A stretch of DNA of 64,000 bases. It comes from Bifidobacterium longum subsp. infantis ATCC 15697 = JCM 1222 = DSM 20088. Its GTDB lineage: Bacteria > Actinomycetota > Actinomycetes > Actinomycetales > Bifidobacteriaceae. This document shows positions 1-9,031 of this stretch, piece by piece. The translations under genes were made by a program, and so were the position numbers. The notes beneath the pieces are model-generated. The model saw only the letters and a list, made by a program, of their open reading frames with translations. It was not told the origin of the DNA and did no database searches. Each line of letters begins with the position of its first letter. Within the stretch, counting starts at the first letter, position 1. The stretch covers positions 434,001-498,000 of the forward strand of contig NC_017219.1 of NCBI RefSeq assembly GCF_000269965.1. The letters run 5' to 3'.

Positions 1-875
1 AGGCCATGGATGAGTTGGGGTATGTTCCCAATATCAATGCGCGATCGTTGGCGGGTGGCAAGGTCGGTGTCATCGGTGTGCTGGTGCATATGGATGAGAA
101 TACCGATTTGGCCGAGCTTCGCCCGTTCCTGGTGGTAATCATGGAGGAGGCGAGAAAGCGGGGGTCTAGTGTGATGCTCGTTCCGGCCGACGAGGGGATT
201 GAGGGACTGTGCCGTATGGTGCGTCAAGGCGTGGTCGATGGCGTCTTGGTGTTCGACGTCGAGTGGCATGATGAACGCCTGCCTGAGATAGCGCGATTGG
301 ATATTCCCGTTGTGCTGGTGGGTACGCCAGAAAACGCACATGGCCTGCCGTGCGTTGATGTGGATTATCGTCGAGTGGCGCAGATGGCCGTCAATCGTTT
401 GGCGGAACGAGGGGCGCAGCGGATGGTCCTTGTTGGGGACTGGGGAAGAAGTCTCGACCGTTATGCGTTTGCTAAGTTCTTCGCCAGCGAATCTCGTGTG
501 GTGGCTCAAGTGCTGGGCATGGAATATGAGATATTCATCCCGCGTGAAAAAGGATGGAGGGGCATCTGGGCGATGAAGGATGAATTGAAGCGAATGGCTC
601 AATGCCATGGTGGTATTGCGGTGCGCACCCCTCATGCGTTAGATTCGCTGCTGCAGCTTTGTGTGGAAATGCAGATTCAGCCTGGACGTGATTTTTCCCT
701 GGTCGCGGTGTATGTGGATGGTCATGACGAAGAGTTGCGCGTGCCGGTGGATAATGTGGATCCAGTGCCGCAGTCCGTCTCCAAAGCCGCCATGGGGCTA
801 CTGTTCGATCGGATCGATGGACATAAAACTGGTGAAAGATTGCTGGTTTCTCCGCATATCACCATCCGTAGCTAA
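1..875 (+). CDS. LacI-family transcriptional regulator, 5' end outside window
   Basis: The frame is open from the window edge, so the N-terminal helix-turn-helix is mostly missing. The first visible residues, DELGYVPNINARSLAGGK, match the hinge just after a LacI DNA-binding domain. The rest is a periplasmic-binding-fold effector domain of about 270 residues, ending in SPHITIRS. It lies directly upstream of a sugar ABC importer, with two copies of a LacI-like operator in between, so it probably represses that importer and responds to its sugar. The ligand cannot be told from sequence. A truncated gene is unlikely because the frame runs cleanly into the edge. Confidence 0.88.
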   Translation, partial: AMDELGYVPNINARSLAGGKVGVIGVLVHMDENTDLAELRPFLVVIMEEARKRGSSVMLVPADEGIEGLCRMVRQGVVDGVLVFDVEWHDERLPEIARLDIPVVLVGTPENAHGLPCVDVDYRRVAQMAVNRLAERGAQRMVLVGDWGRSLDRYAFAKFFASESRVVAQVLGMEYEIFIPREKGWRGIWAMKDELKRMAQCHGGIAVRTPHALDSLLQLCVEMQIQPGRDFSLVAVYVDGHDEELRVPVDNVDPVPQSVSKAAMGLLFDRIDGHKTGERLLVSPHITIRS

Positions 876-922
876 GGAGTATGTCCGATTCTCGGCCTCG
901 TATGGTTCTTGACGTCGCGTAG

Positions 923-936
923 TTTATGCGCATCAA
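923..936. promoter_or_regulatory. LacI-type operator, upstream copy
   Basis: TTTATGCGCATCAA contains the perfect palindrome ATGCGCAT. An identical 14-base copy sits 54 bp downstream, about five helical turns away. Its position between a LacI gene and a sugar importer supports an operator; protein binding is inferred. Confidence 0.55.
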
Positions 937-976
937 CACGCCGGTGTTGCGTGCGTCGGATTCAATGATATATTCA

Positions 977-990
977 TTTATGCGCATCAA
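977..990. promoter_or_regulatory. LacI-type operator, downstream copy
   Basis: This is the second identical copy of TTTATGCGCATCAA, ending 35 bp before the binding-protein start. A possible promoter (TTGCGT at 947-952, TATTCA at 971-976, 18-bp spacer) would place it at the transcription start, a classic repressor position. The promoter call is weak. Confidence 0.5.
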
Positions 991-1025
991 TATTGAAGCG
1001 TATAACTAACTGAAAGGACTTAGTT

Positions 1026-2291
1026 ATGAGGGGTAATACAAAGAAGTTCGCCCTAAAGTCAGCCGTGGCGGTGGCCGCTACGGCAGCCATGGTCGTGCCG
1101 ATGGCCGCATGCGGTTCCGGTACCGCAGGTGGCGGGAAAACCAAGATTTCGTTCTATTCCTACTTCAAGGACAACCAGATTGGTGAGGTCGTCAAGGGGT
1201 TCGAGAAGAAGAACCCCGACATTACCCTCGACGTGCAGTATGGCCAGGATCCGGCACAGTACATCTCGACACTGCAAACCCGTCTTGCTGGTGGCAAGCC
1301 GCCGACCATCTTCAATCTGACGATGGATAACCGTACCGATGTCATGAAATCCGGTGCCGCGTTGGACATCTCCGGCGAGGATTTCCTCGATGGCATCGAC
1401 GACACAAACTTCGCCTTGTTCCAGCAGGATGGCAAGACCTACGGCATGCCGGTTTCCGCATGGGTGGGCGCGTTCTTCTACAACAAAGACATTCTCAAGA
1501 AGGCCGGATACGATAAATTCCCCAAGACCTGGGATGAATTCATCGAGATGGGCAAGAAGATCAACTCCAACGGAAGCACCGCTTTCCTGGAGGACTTCAA
1601 TACTCAGATCGCTGGCTCGTTCACCGGCTTGCTGGCTAGCTATTACGGCGAGCAGGGTAAGTCCGGCGATCTTGACGCGGACATCTGGTCCGGCAAGTCC
1701 ACTTTCACCAAGGACTGGACTCCGGTATTCAAGAGATGGGAAGCTGCCGCCAAGGCCGGTGTAATTCCTCAGAAATCCGTTGGTCTGTCGGCCGATCAGG
1801 TCAAGCAGGAATTCGTGAGCGGCAATCTTGGCGTCATGCGCTCCGGTCCATGGGATCTGCCTGATCTGCAGAAGTCAGACATCGACTTCGGCGTGGCACC
1901 GTTCCCGGCCTACAGCAAGGAAGACGGCCAGTGGATCAACGGTGGCCCCGACCAAGGCTTCGCCATCGCGTCCAGGGCCTCCGACAAGGAGAAGGCCGCA
2001 GCCAAAAAGTTCCTTGCCTATCTCAACAGCGAAGAGGGCCTCGAGGCGTTTACCTCTGCCGCTGGCACCTTGTCGCTGTCGAGCAAGTACAATGCCGAAC
2101 CTCCTGCCGAACTGAAGGATGTAGTGGATAACTACTTCAAGCAGAACAAGTTCTACTGGGTCAACTGGCCGAAGTCCCCTACGGTGATGTCCACCGAGGG
2201 TATCGCCCAGCAGCAGAAGATCGTGCAGGGCCAGATTTCCGCCAAGGATGCTGCCAAGGCTCTCGACGCCAAGTGGGCGACGCTGAAGTAA
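1026..2291 (+). CDS. Sugar ABC transporter substrate-binding lipoprotein
   Basis: Extracellular solute-binding protein of the maltose/oligosaccharide type (family 1), 421 aa. The N-terminus has a basic start, a hydrophobic stretch and a lipobox ending MAAC, with Cys29 as the lipidated residue. AAAGGAC precedes the ATG. The mature part begins with KTKISFYSYFKDNQIGEVV, the usual first beta strand of the family, and the protein ends at full length. It is the first gene of an importer with two permeases. No ATPase gene is present here; in bifidobacteria a shared MsmK-type ATPase often serves such systems, which is inference for this locus. The substrate is unknown. Confidence 0.93.
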   Translation: MRGNTKKFALKSAVAVAATAAMVVPMAACGSGTAGGGKTKISFYSYFKDNQIGEVVKGFEKKNPDITLDVQYGQDPAQYISTLQTRLAGGKPPTIFNLTMDNRTDVMKSGAALDISGEDFLDGIDDTNFALFQQDGKTYGMPVSAWVGAFFYNKDILKKAGYDKFPKTWDEFIEMGKKINSNGSTAFLEDFNTQIAGSFTGLLASYYGEQGKSGDLDADIWSGKSTFTKDWTPVFKRWEAAAKAGVIPQKSVGLSADQVKQEFVSGNLGVMRSGPWDLPDLQKSDIDFGVAPFPAYSKEDGQWINGGPDQGFAIASRASDKEKAAAKKFLAYLNSEEGLEAFTSAAGTLSLSSKYNAEPPAELKDVVDNYFKQNKFYWVNWPKSPTVMSTEGIAQQQKIVQGQISAKDAAKALDAKWATLK

Positions 2292-2327
2292 CCCATCACA
2301 CCACCAGTTCCTTTCTCTCCTCCTGAC

Positions 2328-2368
2328 AAGGCCGTGCCGATCGCCCGTTCGGCGGCAGGCACGGCCTT
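2328..2368 (+). terminator. Intercistronic hairpin after the binding-protein gene
   Basis: A perfect 11-bp stem, AAGGCCGTGCC with GGCACGGCCTT, has a 19-nt loop and no long T run. It lies between the lipoprotein gene and the permeases. It fits a processing or attenuation hairpin that keeps binding-protein mRNA in excess over permease mRNA. Confidence 0.7.
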
Positions 2369-2405
2369 GCTATGTCAAATCGACCATAATTCTCAAGGAC
2401 TTCCC

Positions 2406-3338
2406 ATGACCGCTGCAACCATTGGGCATGCTTCCAAACCAAAATCCAAGCGTGCATCATCCTTATGGGCGGAAAACCTCTCCTCATTCTGGTTTCTTCT
2501 GCCAATCATCATCATCTTCTTCATCCTTACCGTCGTGCCGTTGGCACAGTCGTTCTTCTATTCACTGACCGATTACGACGGATACTCCGAAAACTTCAGC
2601 TTCGTGGCCTTCAGCAACTACGCTGTGATCTTCAAGGACCCGTCGCTGCTATCCGCCCTGGGCTTCACCCTGCTGTATGCCTTCGGCACCACACTGTTGG
2701 TCACCTGTTTCGCCATTCCGCTGGCCGTGACCCTCAACAAAGCCATGTGGGGACGTAGCTTCGCCCGTTCGCTGTTCTTCTTCCTTGGTGTCCCGGCGCA
2801 GGCCATCATTGGTCTAATTTGGCAGTACATCTTCTCTCCACTGGGTTCCGGCGTGATGAACAAAGTCATCGCGGTATTCGGTATACCGAATATCCCTTGG
2901 CTGGCCGATGACAATTGGGCCCGGTTCTGCGTGATTTTCGTGGCCGTATGGATGCAGGTCGGCTGGCACGCCACCCTGTACCTCGCCTATCTGCAAACCA
3001 TCCCGGCGGACCTGTACGAACAGGCTCGTGTCGACGGTGCCAATTCCCGTCAGCAGTTCTTCCATATCACTCTGCCGCAGCTCATCCCCGGCATCGTCGT
3101 CTCGATGTTCCTCTTGATGACCGGCGGACTGAAAATCTACGATCTGCCGTACACCTTGACCGGCGGTGGCCCCGGATACGCCACCAATACGCTGTCCCAG
3201 GCCATCATCCTCAAAGGTATCGGCCAAAGTCAGTACGGACTGGGCTCGGCGTTGTCCGTATGCTTCACCATCGCCTGCATTCTCGTCATCGCCGCGCAGA
3301 CCGGCATTGCCAACGCCGTGGAAAAGAGGTTCCAATGA
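2406..3338 (+). CDS. Sugar ABC transporter permease 1 (MalF type)
   Basis: Integral membrane protein of 310 aa with six hydrophobic segments. The first is near residues 27-50. The EAA loop reads EQARVDGANSRQQFFHITLP near residues 207-226 and would contact the ATPase. The start at 2406 is chosen because AAGGAC lies just upstream; a longer frame beginning at 2334 runs through the hairpin and is unlikely. Its stop overlaps the start of permease 2 (ATGA), so the two are translationally coupled. Confidence 0.93.
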   Translation: MTAATIGHASKPKSKRASSLWAENLSSFWFLLPIIIIFFILTVVPLAQSFFYSLTDYDGYSENFSFVAFSNYAVIFKDPSLLSALGFTLLYAFGTTLLVTCFAIPLAVTLNKAMWGRSFARSLFFFLGVPAQAIIGLIWQYIFSPLGSGVMNKVIAVFGIPNIPWLADDNWARFCVIFVAVWMQVGWHATLYLAYLQTIPADLYEQARVDGANSRQQFFHITLPQLIPGIVVSMFLLMTGGLKIYDLPYTLTGGGPGYATNTLSQAIILKGIGQSQYGLGSALSVCFTIACILVIAAQTGIANAVEKRFQ

Positions 3339-4168
3339 CACCGTCTCAGCGTGAACTCGTTCGCAAAATCTTTCGCACCATCGTGGTGCTTGGCCTGGCC
3401 CTGATTTGCGCCGTGCCACTGTACTATGTGATCGTCAGCTCCTTCAAGACCTCAATCGATATGATCAAGAACCCATTGGGGCTTCCGGAGCAGTGGACGC
3501 TGGAGAACTACAAGGAGGCCTTCGCCGACGGCACCATCATTCGTGCGTTCGTCAACACGCTGATTGTCACCGTGGTGGCGGTGCTGCTGCAGGTTCTGGT
3601 CGGTTCGATGGCCGCATTCGGTGTGGTATACAAGAAATCCAAGTTCACCGCCATCGTCGGTGGCGTACTGATGGTCACCTTCGCCATTCCTGTGCAGGCC
3701 ACAATGCTGCCGCTGTACCGCATGGAGTCCGAGACCGGACTTGTGGATTCGCTGCTTGGCTTGATTGTGCTGTATATGGGCTCGTGTGTGTTCTGCTACT
3801 TCCTGATCGTCGGCTACATGAAGTCCCTGCCACAGGAATTGTTCGAAGCGGCCAAAATCGACGGTGCCGGCCCATGGCGCATCTACTCGCGCATCGTGTT
3901 GCCGCTGATCACCCCAATATTGACCACCGTCGTCGTATTCCAAACCATGGGCACTTGGAACGACTTCCTCCTGCCGAGTGTGTTCCTCAGCTCCACGGAT
4001 AACCAGACCGTCGTGCTGCAGGTATACAACGCCGTGCAGCAGTTCTCCACGAACTGGCCTCTGTTCATGACTATCACGGTGCTTGCCCTGGTTCCGGTGT
4101 TCATTTTCTTCTGCTTCTGCCAGAAGTGGATTGTCTCCGGGTTGGTTGCCGGCTCCGTTAAGGGCTGA
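3335..4168 (+). CDS. Sugar ABC transporter permease 2 (MalG type)
   Basis: Inner-membrane permease of 277 aa. It begins MTPSQRELVRKIFRTIVVLG and has the MalG-type loop FEAAKIDGAGPWRIYSRIVL near residues 168-187. The start overlaps the previous stop by 4 bp. The next gene begins 8 bp downstream, so it is part of the same transcript. Together with permease 1 it forms the pore for the sugar bound by the upstream lipoprotein. Confidence 0.93.
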   Translation: MTPSQRELVRKIFRTIVVLGLALICAVPLYYVIVSSFKTSIDMIKNPLGLPEQWTLENYKEAFADGTIIRAFVNTLIVTVVAVLLQVLVGSMAAFGVVYKKSKFTAIVGGVLMVTFAIPVQATMLPLYRMESETGLVDSLLGLIVLYMGSCVFCYFLIVGYMKSLPQELFEAAKIDGAGPWRIYSRIVLPLITPILTTVVVFQTMGTWNDFLLPSVFLSSTDNQTVVLQVYNAVQQFSTNWPLFMTITVLALVPVFIFFCFCQKWIVSGLVAGSVKG

Positions 4169-4175
4169 GGACGAA

Positions 4176-6314
4176 ATGAGATCAGTCATGAGTGACGTAC
4201 AGAATGCTGCACAGCAAGCCGCTATCGAACGTGCTACTGCAGAAGCCGGTGCCTCAACGGATTTCTCTCAATTCGCTGGAAGTTCGCTGCCGTTCGGCAA
4301 TGGCCAGGTTCTTCTGGATCAATCCACCGGTGCTCCCATCGCTTTTGTGAACGAAGATAATCCCAATCGTCATTATCTGCTGGACGACAGTGTCTCTTGG
4401 CACACATCGGACCAGTATTGGGGCAGCGGCTATGTGGTCACTACCAGTGGTGGCTCGCAGTGGAACACGCCGCAGGTATATGGCATAACCAATGGTCTGG
4501 AACAGCAGACGTTCGCACTGTGCGGTGCGGGACTCGCCCTGGACGTTACCCGCAGTAGCGGCGAACGGCTGACCGAGCGTTATGAATGGCGCAACGTTTC
4601 GAACCAGCCGGTGACCATCACAGGCTTGGGCATCCAGACCCCATTGAACGACCGGTATCCGGGCGCTCGCAAAGCGTTGAGGGAATGTGTGCATGCGCAT
4701 ATATTCGCGGGAGGCGACTGGAGCTGGGTGCTGGCCGAGCCGATGGACGGCCGCGGTGCGCGCTTGGGGCTGATCGTTACGGAAGGCGCAATCAATGCCT
4801 ATGCCATCCAATCGCGTAACCAGGTCACGTATTCGGATATCCGCGGGCACATCGTGCTGCAGGTCACCGATTATGCGCTGAATCCCGATGCGTTCGGCGG
4901 GCAGCCGACCATCACGCTGGAGCCGGGGGCCTCGTATGCGCTGACGTGGGAACTGGGATGGTATGCGGACGAGGATGCATTCCTGGCCGCTACGATTGCT
5001 CCTGCATCGTTCTCCTCGTTAAGCGCCACTGTGGGCGGGCATATCGATATCGCCACGAATCGTGCTGTTACGGCGCTGGATGACGGTCTTACCGTCGAAC
5101 GGACTGTGAGCGGAGTTCGGTTGACGGCCGAACAGGCGGGTACCTACCAACTGCAGCTTGTGGATGGAGACCATCGTGCACATACCGAAGTACTCTTCCA
5201 CAAGACGTTGAGGGATACCGTCAACGACCGTGCGCGATACATCCTGGAGCATCAGGTGGCGTATGAGCGCGTCGGCGCGTTGGCTGGGGCCATCGTGGCT
5301 ACCGATACCCGCACCGGGCAGCATGTGCTGGATCCCAGTTGGGATGACTGGTCGGATGGTTCCGAGCGTATCGCCATGCCGGTATTGCTACAACGTGCGC
5401 TGAATCTTGGGCTGCTTGACGAGTCCCTACGAGAGCCGGCCCAGCGTGCCGCCGATGCTTGGCGCACGTTCGCCGAGTCCGCGCTCATCGACGCCAGCGG
5501 CGCGGTACGTCGCGGCTCGGGGCTGCCGGAATCCAAATTCGGAGGCCGTATCTATGACTGCCCGTGGATTATCAGTTTCTTCACCGAACATTATCTGGCC
5601 ACCAAGGATGCGCACGATCTCGATATGGCGGTGAACATCGCCGATCGGGCGGCCGAAATTGGCGGCGAACACTTCCTGAGCATCGAGTTCGCCGAATCCA
5701 GTGCGGCCTTGGCGCGTGTGCTTAAGCAGACCGGGCGAACCGAGGAGACCCAACGTCTGCTCGATCGTGTGGTGGTCAGTGCGGACTACTTCCTGGGATT
5801 GGGTATCGACCTGCCCTACCATGAGGTGTCTTACGAACAGTCCATCACTGCGCCGTTGGTGAGTCTGCTGTTGGAAGCGCATCGCATTACCGGGCGCGCC
5901 GAATACCTGGATGGTGCCGTGGAGCGATTGGATTGGCTATTGGCGTTCAGCGGCCCGCAGCCGGACTCGCGTCTCTACGGTGTGGCGATTCGACATTGGG
6001 ATGGGTATTGGTTCGGCATCAACCGACAATTCGGTGATGTGTTCCCTCATTATTGGTCCACGTTGACCGCCGAAGTGCTGGCACGGTTGCCGCAAGAAAG
6101 GCGCTCCGCACGTACCGATGATTTGGCCAAGGCGATTTTCGAGGCCAATATGGCGAACTATGGCGCGGATGGTTCCGCCACGTGTGCCTATGTGTTTCCC
6201 TCCAACGTCGATGGGCGGTCCATGCATCAGGCCGACCCATTGGCCAATGATCAGGACTGGCACCTCAATATCTGGATGCGCATGATTGCCGAAGAGGGCT
6301 TCTCTGCGCTCTGA
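4176..6314 (+). CDS. Uncharacterised six-hairpin-type carbohydrate-active enzyme
   Basis: Protein of 712 aa with no signal peptide, so probably cytosolic. Residues 1 to about 330 look like a beta-sandwich. From about residue 360 the chain is a run of paired helices rich in aromatic and acidic residues, for example YDCPWIISFFTEHYLA and IRHWDGYWFGINRQFGDVFP, as in (alpha/alpha)6 glycosidases and lyases. GAGGA precedes the ATG at 4176; 4188 is an alternative start. It is the last gene of the importer operon, so it probably degrades the imported oligosaccharide. I cannot assign a GH or PL family or a catalytic residue with confidence. Confidence 0.75.
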   Translation: MRSVMSDVQNAAQQAAIERATAEAGASTDFSQFAGSSLPFGNGQVLLDQSTGAPIAFVNEDNPNRHYLLDDSVSWHTSDQYWGSGYVVTTSGGSQWNTPQVYGITNGLEQQTFALCGAGLALDVTRSSGERLTERYEWRNVSNQPVTITGLGIQTPLNDRYPGARKALRECVHAHIFAGGDWSWVLAEPMDGRGARLGLIVTEGAINAYAIQSRNQVTYSDIRGHIVLQVTDYALNPDAFGGQPTITLEPGASYALTWELGWYADEDAFLAATIAPASFSSLSATVGGHIDIATNRAVTALDDGLTVERTVSGVRLTAEQAGTYQLQLVDGDHRAHTEVLFHKTLRDTVNDRARYILEHQVAYERVGALAGAIVATDTRTGQHVLDPSWDDWSDGSERIAMPVLLQRALNLGLLDESLREPAQRAADAWRTFAESALIDASGAVRRGSGLPESKFGGRIYDCPWIISFFTEHYLATKDAHDLDMAVNIADRAAEIGGEHFLSIEFAESSAALARVLKQTGRTEETQRLLDRVVVSADYFLGLGIDLPYHEVSYEQSITAPLVSLLLEAHRITGRAEYLDGAVERLDWLLAFSGPQPDSRLYGVAIRHWDGYWFGINRQFGDVFPHYWSTLTAEVLARLPQERRSARTDDLAKAIFEANMANYGADGSATCAYVFPSNVDGRSMHQADPLANDQDWHLNIWMRMIAEEGFSAL

Positions 6315-6334
6315 GCCCAGCGGCGCTCTATTCG

Positions 6335-6367
6335 GGGCACGCCATTGCAGCGGTGGCGTGCCCTTTT
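6335..6367 (+). terminator. Rho-independent terminator of the sugar operon
   Basis: The stem GGGCACGCCA with TGGCGTGCCC (10 bp, 9-nt loop) is followed by TTTT. It lies 20 bp after the enzyme stop codon. Confidence 0.88.
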
Positions 6368-6682
6368 GGGGATGCTCGAATAGGGAAGTAGGCAAGGATT
6401 TTTCATTTGGTGCCGTCCGAGCTAATTGGCTATAAACGTATCGAACGTGCCTGTAACCGATGGAGAAAACGTAAGGAAAGAATTCTCGGAACTTTGTCAT
6501 CTGCCTGAACTGACCTTTAGCAGTCGGATGCCAATCAGCTGCCGTATGACGTGTCGGCCACGCAGTCATCGCAATCGTTGCTCTCCGGTGTGAGGACCGC
6601 CGTGACTTTTTAAGCGATACCAGAGACATACCGAGGCCGGAGCCACGAGACGAGTAACAGTTTGCGGTAGATCCCCATCGCT
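6368..6682. other. Intergenic gap between convergent genes
   Basis: About 315 bp with no credible gene on either strand, and no terminator I could identify for the convergent hipA gene. Frames that cross it on the minus strand lack a ribosome-binding site and overlap the enzyme gene. Confidence 0.5.
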
Positions 6683-7900
6683 CTACTGCAGAGCATGAAC
6701 CGCCTTATCAAAACGTTCGGCCATCAGATTGATGGAATGCATGTCAATGCGGCGCATCGCGGCTCGAGATAATGCCTGAGATAAGGCTGATCGCAATGTC
6801 GGCAACCAATGATCCGCATATTTACGGCTTACACCGAACAAAGACAGACTCTCATCGGACATCAATTTATCTATATCGACTTCGGTGTCACCTAATAATG
6901 ACATCTGGTGTGAGTCGGGTAGCGACGGATCGAATGGTTCAGGATTCATGTCAAAAGCGGGTGCCAATTGCCAGGAATTATTCTTACGCAAATACCCGTG
7001 GTTTCGTAGATGGTCATCAGTGTTGCCGATGGCCGCGCCAAACATTGCTCTCCGCCACAGCTCTATGGTGTCTCCTCCTGCCCTACGCGTAAATTCTGCT
7101 AGATCCAACCAGTCTCCGCCGTCCCCATCTCTTGCTTCCAGCGCGGTCATTGCGGATATATAAGGTAATCGCTCCATTCGCTCAACTGATGGTGCAGACA
7201 CGCGATCAAAACGGTGAGTCAATAGCACGGTCCGGCTTCTCTCCTCCGAATCCTTTATTGCAATGACGCGATGTTCGGGCACTTTGATGCCGGCCATGTT
7301 CGCGATTTCCAAGGTGACGGCTTCCCAACCGATAACATCCCAATCATCGCCGTTCGGTTTCGGAAATTTGGCCAGCCACAGCGCATTACGATCCGACACC
7401 GAAGCTTTAGGTCGTGCGCCTCCGAGTGAGCCGGTTGCCCGATACAACCTGCGTAAGGAGACATCACTTACCTCGCGGTTCTGTTCCACCGCATCCGCAG
7501 TGTCCAATAACTCCGGCAGCTTTGACAGTACGGGTACTCCTTCATCTCCTGCCGCTGGCTTGCCATCAACAATGAATCGAATGGCACCCTGTCTTGTCAG
7601 ATCGTTGACACCGAACAAATATTCCGACTCGCTGACACGCGTCCGTTTAAGACTGCGGGAAAACACCTTTCTGCCCCAACGGTCTGGGGCGGAATCCGAA
7701 AATGGACCAAGTCCAGAGAAGAAGAATGGGGCCAACGAGCGGGGCATAGATGGGAAGAGGTCGAAGGAATCGCTGCTGATTGTGTACGTCGAATCATAGC
7801 GGAACGATAGGTCGTCGCCAGTCGCATACAATGTGCCGGCAGGAGCTTCCATTCCAGGCCCTAGCGTAATCAGTACAGTTGATTCGATAGTTTTTGCCAT
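6683..7900 (-). CDS. hipA: HipA-type serine/threonine kinase toxin
   Basis: HipA-fold kinase of 405 aa. In the family, HipA kinases phosphorylate translation factors such as glutamyl-tRNA synthetase and cause growth arrest. Visible motifs are GGARPKA (residues 160-166, glycine-rich ATP loop), NTDDHLRNHG (293-302, catalytic loop) and PAFDMNP (314-320, metal-binding DFG-like). The N-terminal subdomain (1-110) carries the usual DxWGR motif as DRWGRKVF. The start at 7900 has GGAGGT upstream, and the gene begins 7 bp after hipB. All key residues appear present, so the toxin looks functional. The target is not predictable. Confidence 0.9.
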   Translation of the reverse strand: MAKTIESTVLITLGPGMEAPAGTLYATGDDLSFRYDSTYTISSDSFDLFPSMPRSLAPFFFSGLGPFSDSAPDRWGRKVFSRSLKRTRVSESEYLFGVNDLTRQGAIRFIVDGKPAAGDEGVPVLSKLPELLDTADAVEQNREVSDVSLRRLYRATGSLGGARPKASVSDRNALWLAKFPKPNGDDWDVIGWEAVTLEIANMAGIKVPEHRVIAIKDSEERSRTVLLTHRFDRVSAPSVERMERLPYISAMTALEARDGDGGDWLDLAEFTRRAGGDTIELWRRAMFGAAIGNTDDHLRNHGYLRKNNSWQLAPAFDMNPEPFDPSLPDSHQMSLLGDTEVDIDKLMSDESLSLFGVSRKYADHWLPTLRSALSQALSRAAMRRIDMHSINLMAERFDKAVHALQ

Positions 7901-7907
7901 CAGGGAT

Positions 7908-8201
7908 TCACCTCCGAACGCGCTTCGGGAGTTGTTGGCCAGCGCGGAGACGCCCAAGATCGGTGGAATAGGGGTCGCATGCGGCTACGAGTGTGTCAGC
8001 AAGTTGCAACACGCGCGCGATGGTTAACAGCGAATCTGACCGGACAGCCTTGCCTTGCTCCAGATTTGACACTGTGGTCGGGCTGACACCAGAGCGGTGT
8101 GCTACATCCGCAACCGTCAACATCAGTAGTTTGCGCTGTTGCGAGAACTGTTCGCCTAGGATGCGTAAATCGCGTTTGGTGGTGGTGGGCACATACTTCA
8201 T
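7908..8201 (-). CDS. hipB: HipB-type helix-turn-helix antitoxin
   Basis: An XRE-family protein of 97 aa. Its helix-turn-helix (LTVADVAHRSGVSPTTVSNL) occupies roughly residues 29-48, and the tail is basic (LPKRVRR). In the family HipB binds HipA and represses the operon. It sits immediately 5' of hipA in the same direction. The upstream AT-rich region has several palindromes that could be its operators. Confidence 0.88.
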   Translation of the reverse strand: MKYVPTTTKRDLRILGEQFSQQRKLLMLTVADVAHRSGVSPTTVSNLEQGKAVRSDSLLTIARVLQLADTLVAACDPYSTDLGRLRAGQQLPKRVRR

Positions 8202-8216
8202 TGCGATACTCCGAGT

Positions 8217-8267
8217 GTTATAACATATAGTTTTCCATGAATAAAATCATTTATTCACTAGTATACT
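8217..8267 (-). promoter_or_regulatory. hipBA promoter region with nested palindromes
   Basis: The region is AT-rich, unlike its surroundings. It contains GTTATAAC (8217-8224), an 8-bp inverted repeat with 4-bp spacer TGAATAAA/TTTATTCA (8238-8257), and AGTATACT (8260-8267). This is the expected place for HipB autoregulatory sites. No single operator consensus can be named. Confidence 0.5.
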
Positions 8268-8334
8268 ATTGATTATCTGCTATGCGATACCGGAATGAGG
8301 AAGGTTTAGCGTCTCGATGTTTCTGCTCATACGC

Positions 8335-8373
8335 AAAAGGACTTTCTGCCAGCAAATAGCCAGAAAGTCCTTT
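8335..8373 (-). terminator. Terminator of the rpsP-rimM operon
   Basis: A perfect 13-bp stem, AAAGGACTTTCTG with CAGAAAGTCCTTT, lies 21 bp after the rimM stop. On the minus strand it is followed by a T-rich tail. Confidence 0.82.
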
Positions 8374-8394
8374 GGTCTCACGTGTATATGAGGT

Positions 8395-9009
8395 TTACAA
8401 TCCCGGAATCAAACCACCGGGTGGGTCGAGCGTGAGGTATTGCTCCTCCAGATCGATGTCGGGCACCAGTTCCTCCACGAACGGCACCAACGCGGTCTTC
8501 TCGACTACATCCTCGCCCTTGGAATTCTGGCCGGTTACCACCGGCTCGGTCAAACGAATCTTGAGCAGTGACTGAGCGGGGGAGTCGACCACATTCACCA
8601 CTTTGCCGACCACTTGGCCGGCGGGCAGTCCCAGACCGTTGCCCTCGACTAGACGGGCCTCAAGGCCAATAAGATCCTTGGGATACCATTCGTCGGCTTC
8701 GAGCATATCTTCTGCGTCGTCGACCTCGCCGTAGAGTTCGACACCGTTTAGGGCCTCGGCGGCATTGCGGTCGTCGACGCCCTCAAGCTTGAGAATCCAA
8801 CGATCCTTGAACGTGCGTGAGCCCTCGACGATGTACTCGGCCTCGCCATCCTGGCTGTAGAGCACGGAGTCCGGCTCGAAGCGCCACTCGGGATCATCGG
8901 TGTACAGGCGCACGGTGACTTCGCCCTTCAGGCCCTGTGCGCGGCCAATACGAGCGACCCTCAGCAACTCGAGCTGCTGAGGGTCGTCGTGCATGTCTTG
9001 CTGTGCCAT
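8395..9009 (-). CDS. rimM: Ribosome maturation factor RimM
   Basis: Protein of 204 aa that assists 16S rRNA processing and assembly of the 30S head around S19. The N-terminal RimM domain begins LLRVARIGRAQGLKGEVTVR (about residues 15-34). The C-terminal PRC-barrel includes VGKVVNVVDSPAQSLLKIRL. It follows rpsP and a KH-domain gene in the conserved actinobacterial order; trmD and rplS, often next in other bacteria, are not here. A hairpin terminator follows. Confidence 0.96.
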   Translation of the reverse strand: MAQQDMHDDPQQLELLRVARIGRAQGLKGEVTVRLYTDDPEWRFEPDSVLYSQDGEAEYIVEGSRTFKDRWILKLEGVDDRNAAEALNGVELYGEVDDAEDMLEADEWYPKDLIGLEARLVEGNGLGLPAGQVVGKVVNVVDSPAQSLLKIRLTEPVVTGQNSKGEDVVEKTALVPFVEELVPDIDLEEQYLTLDPPGGLIPGL

Positions 9010-9031
9010 GCTGTGAATCGTTCCTTATCGG

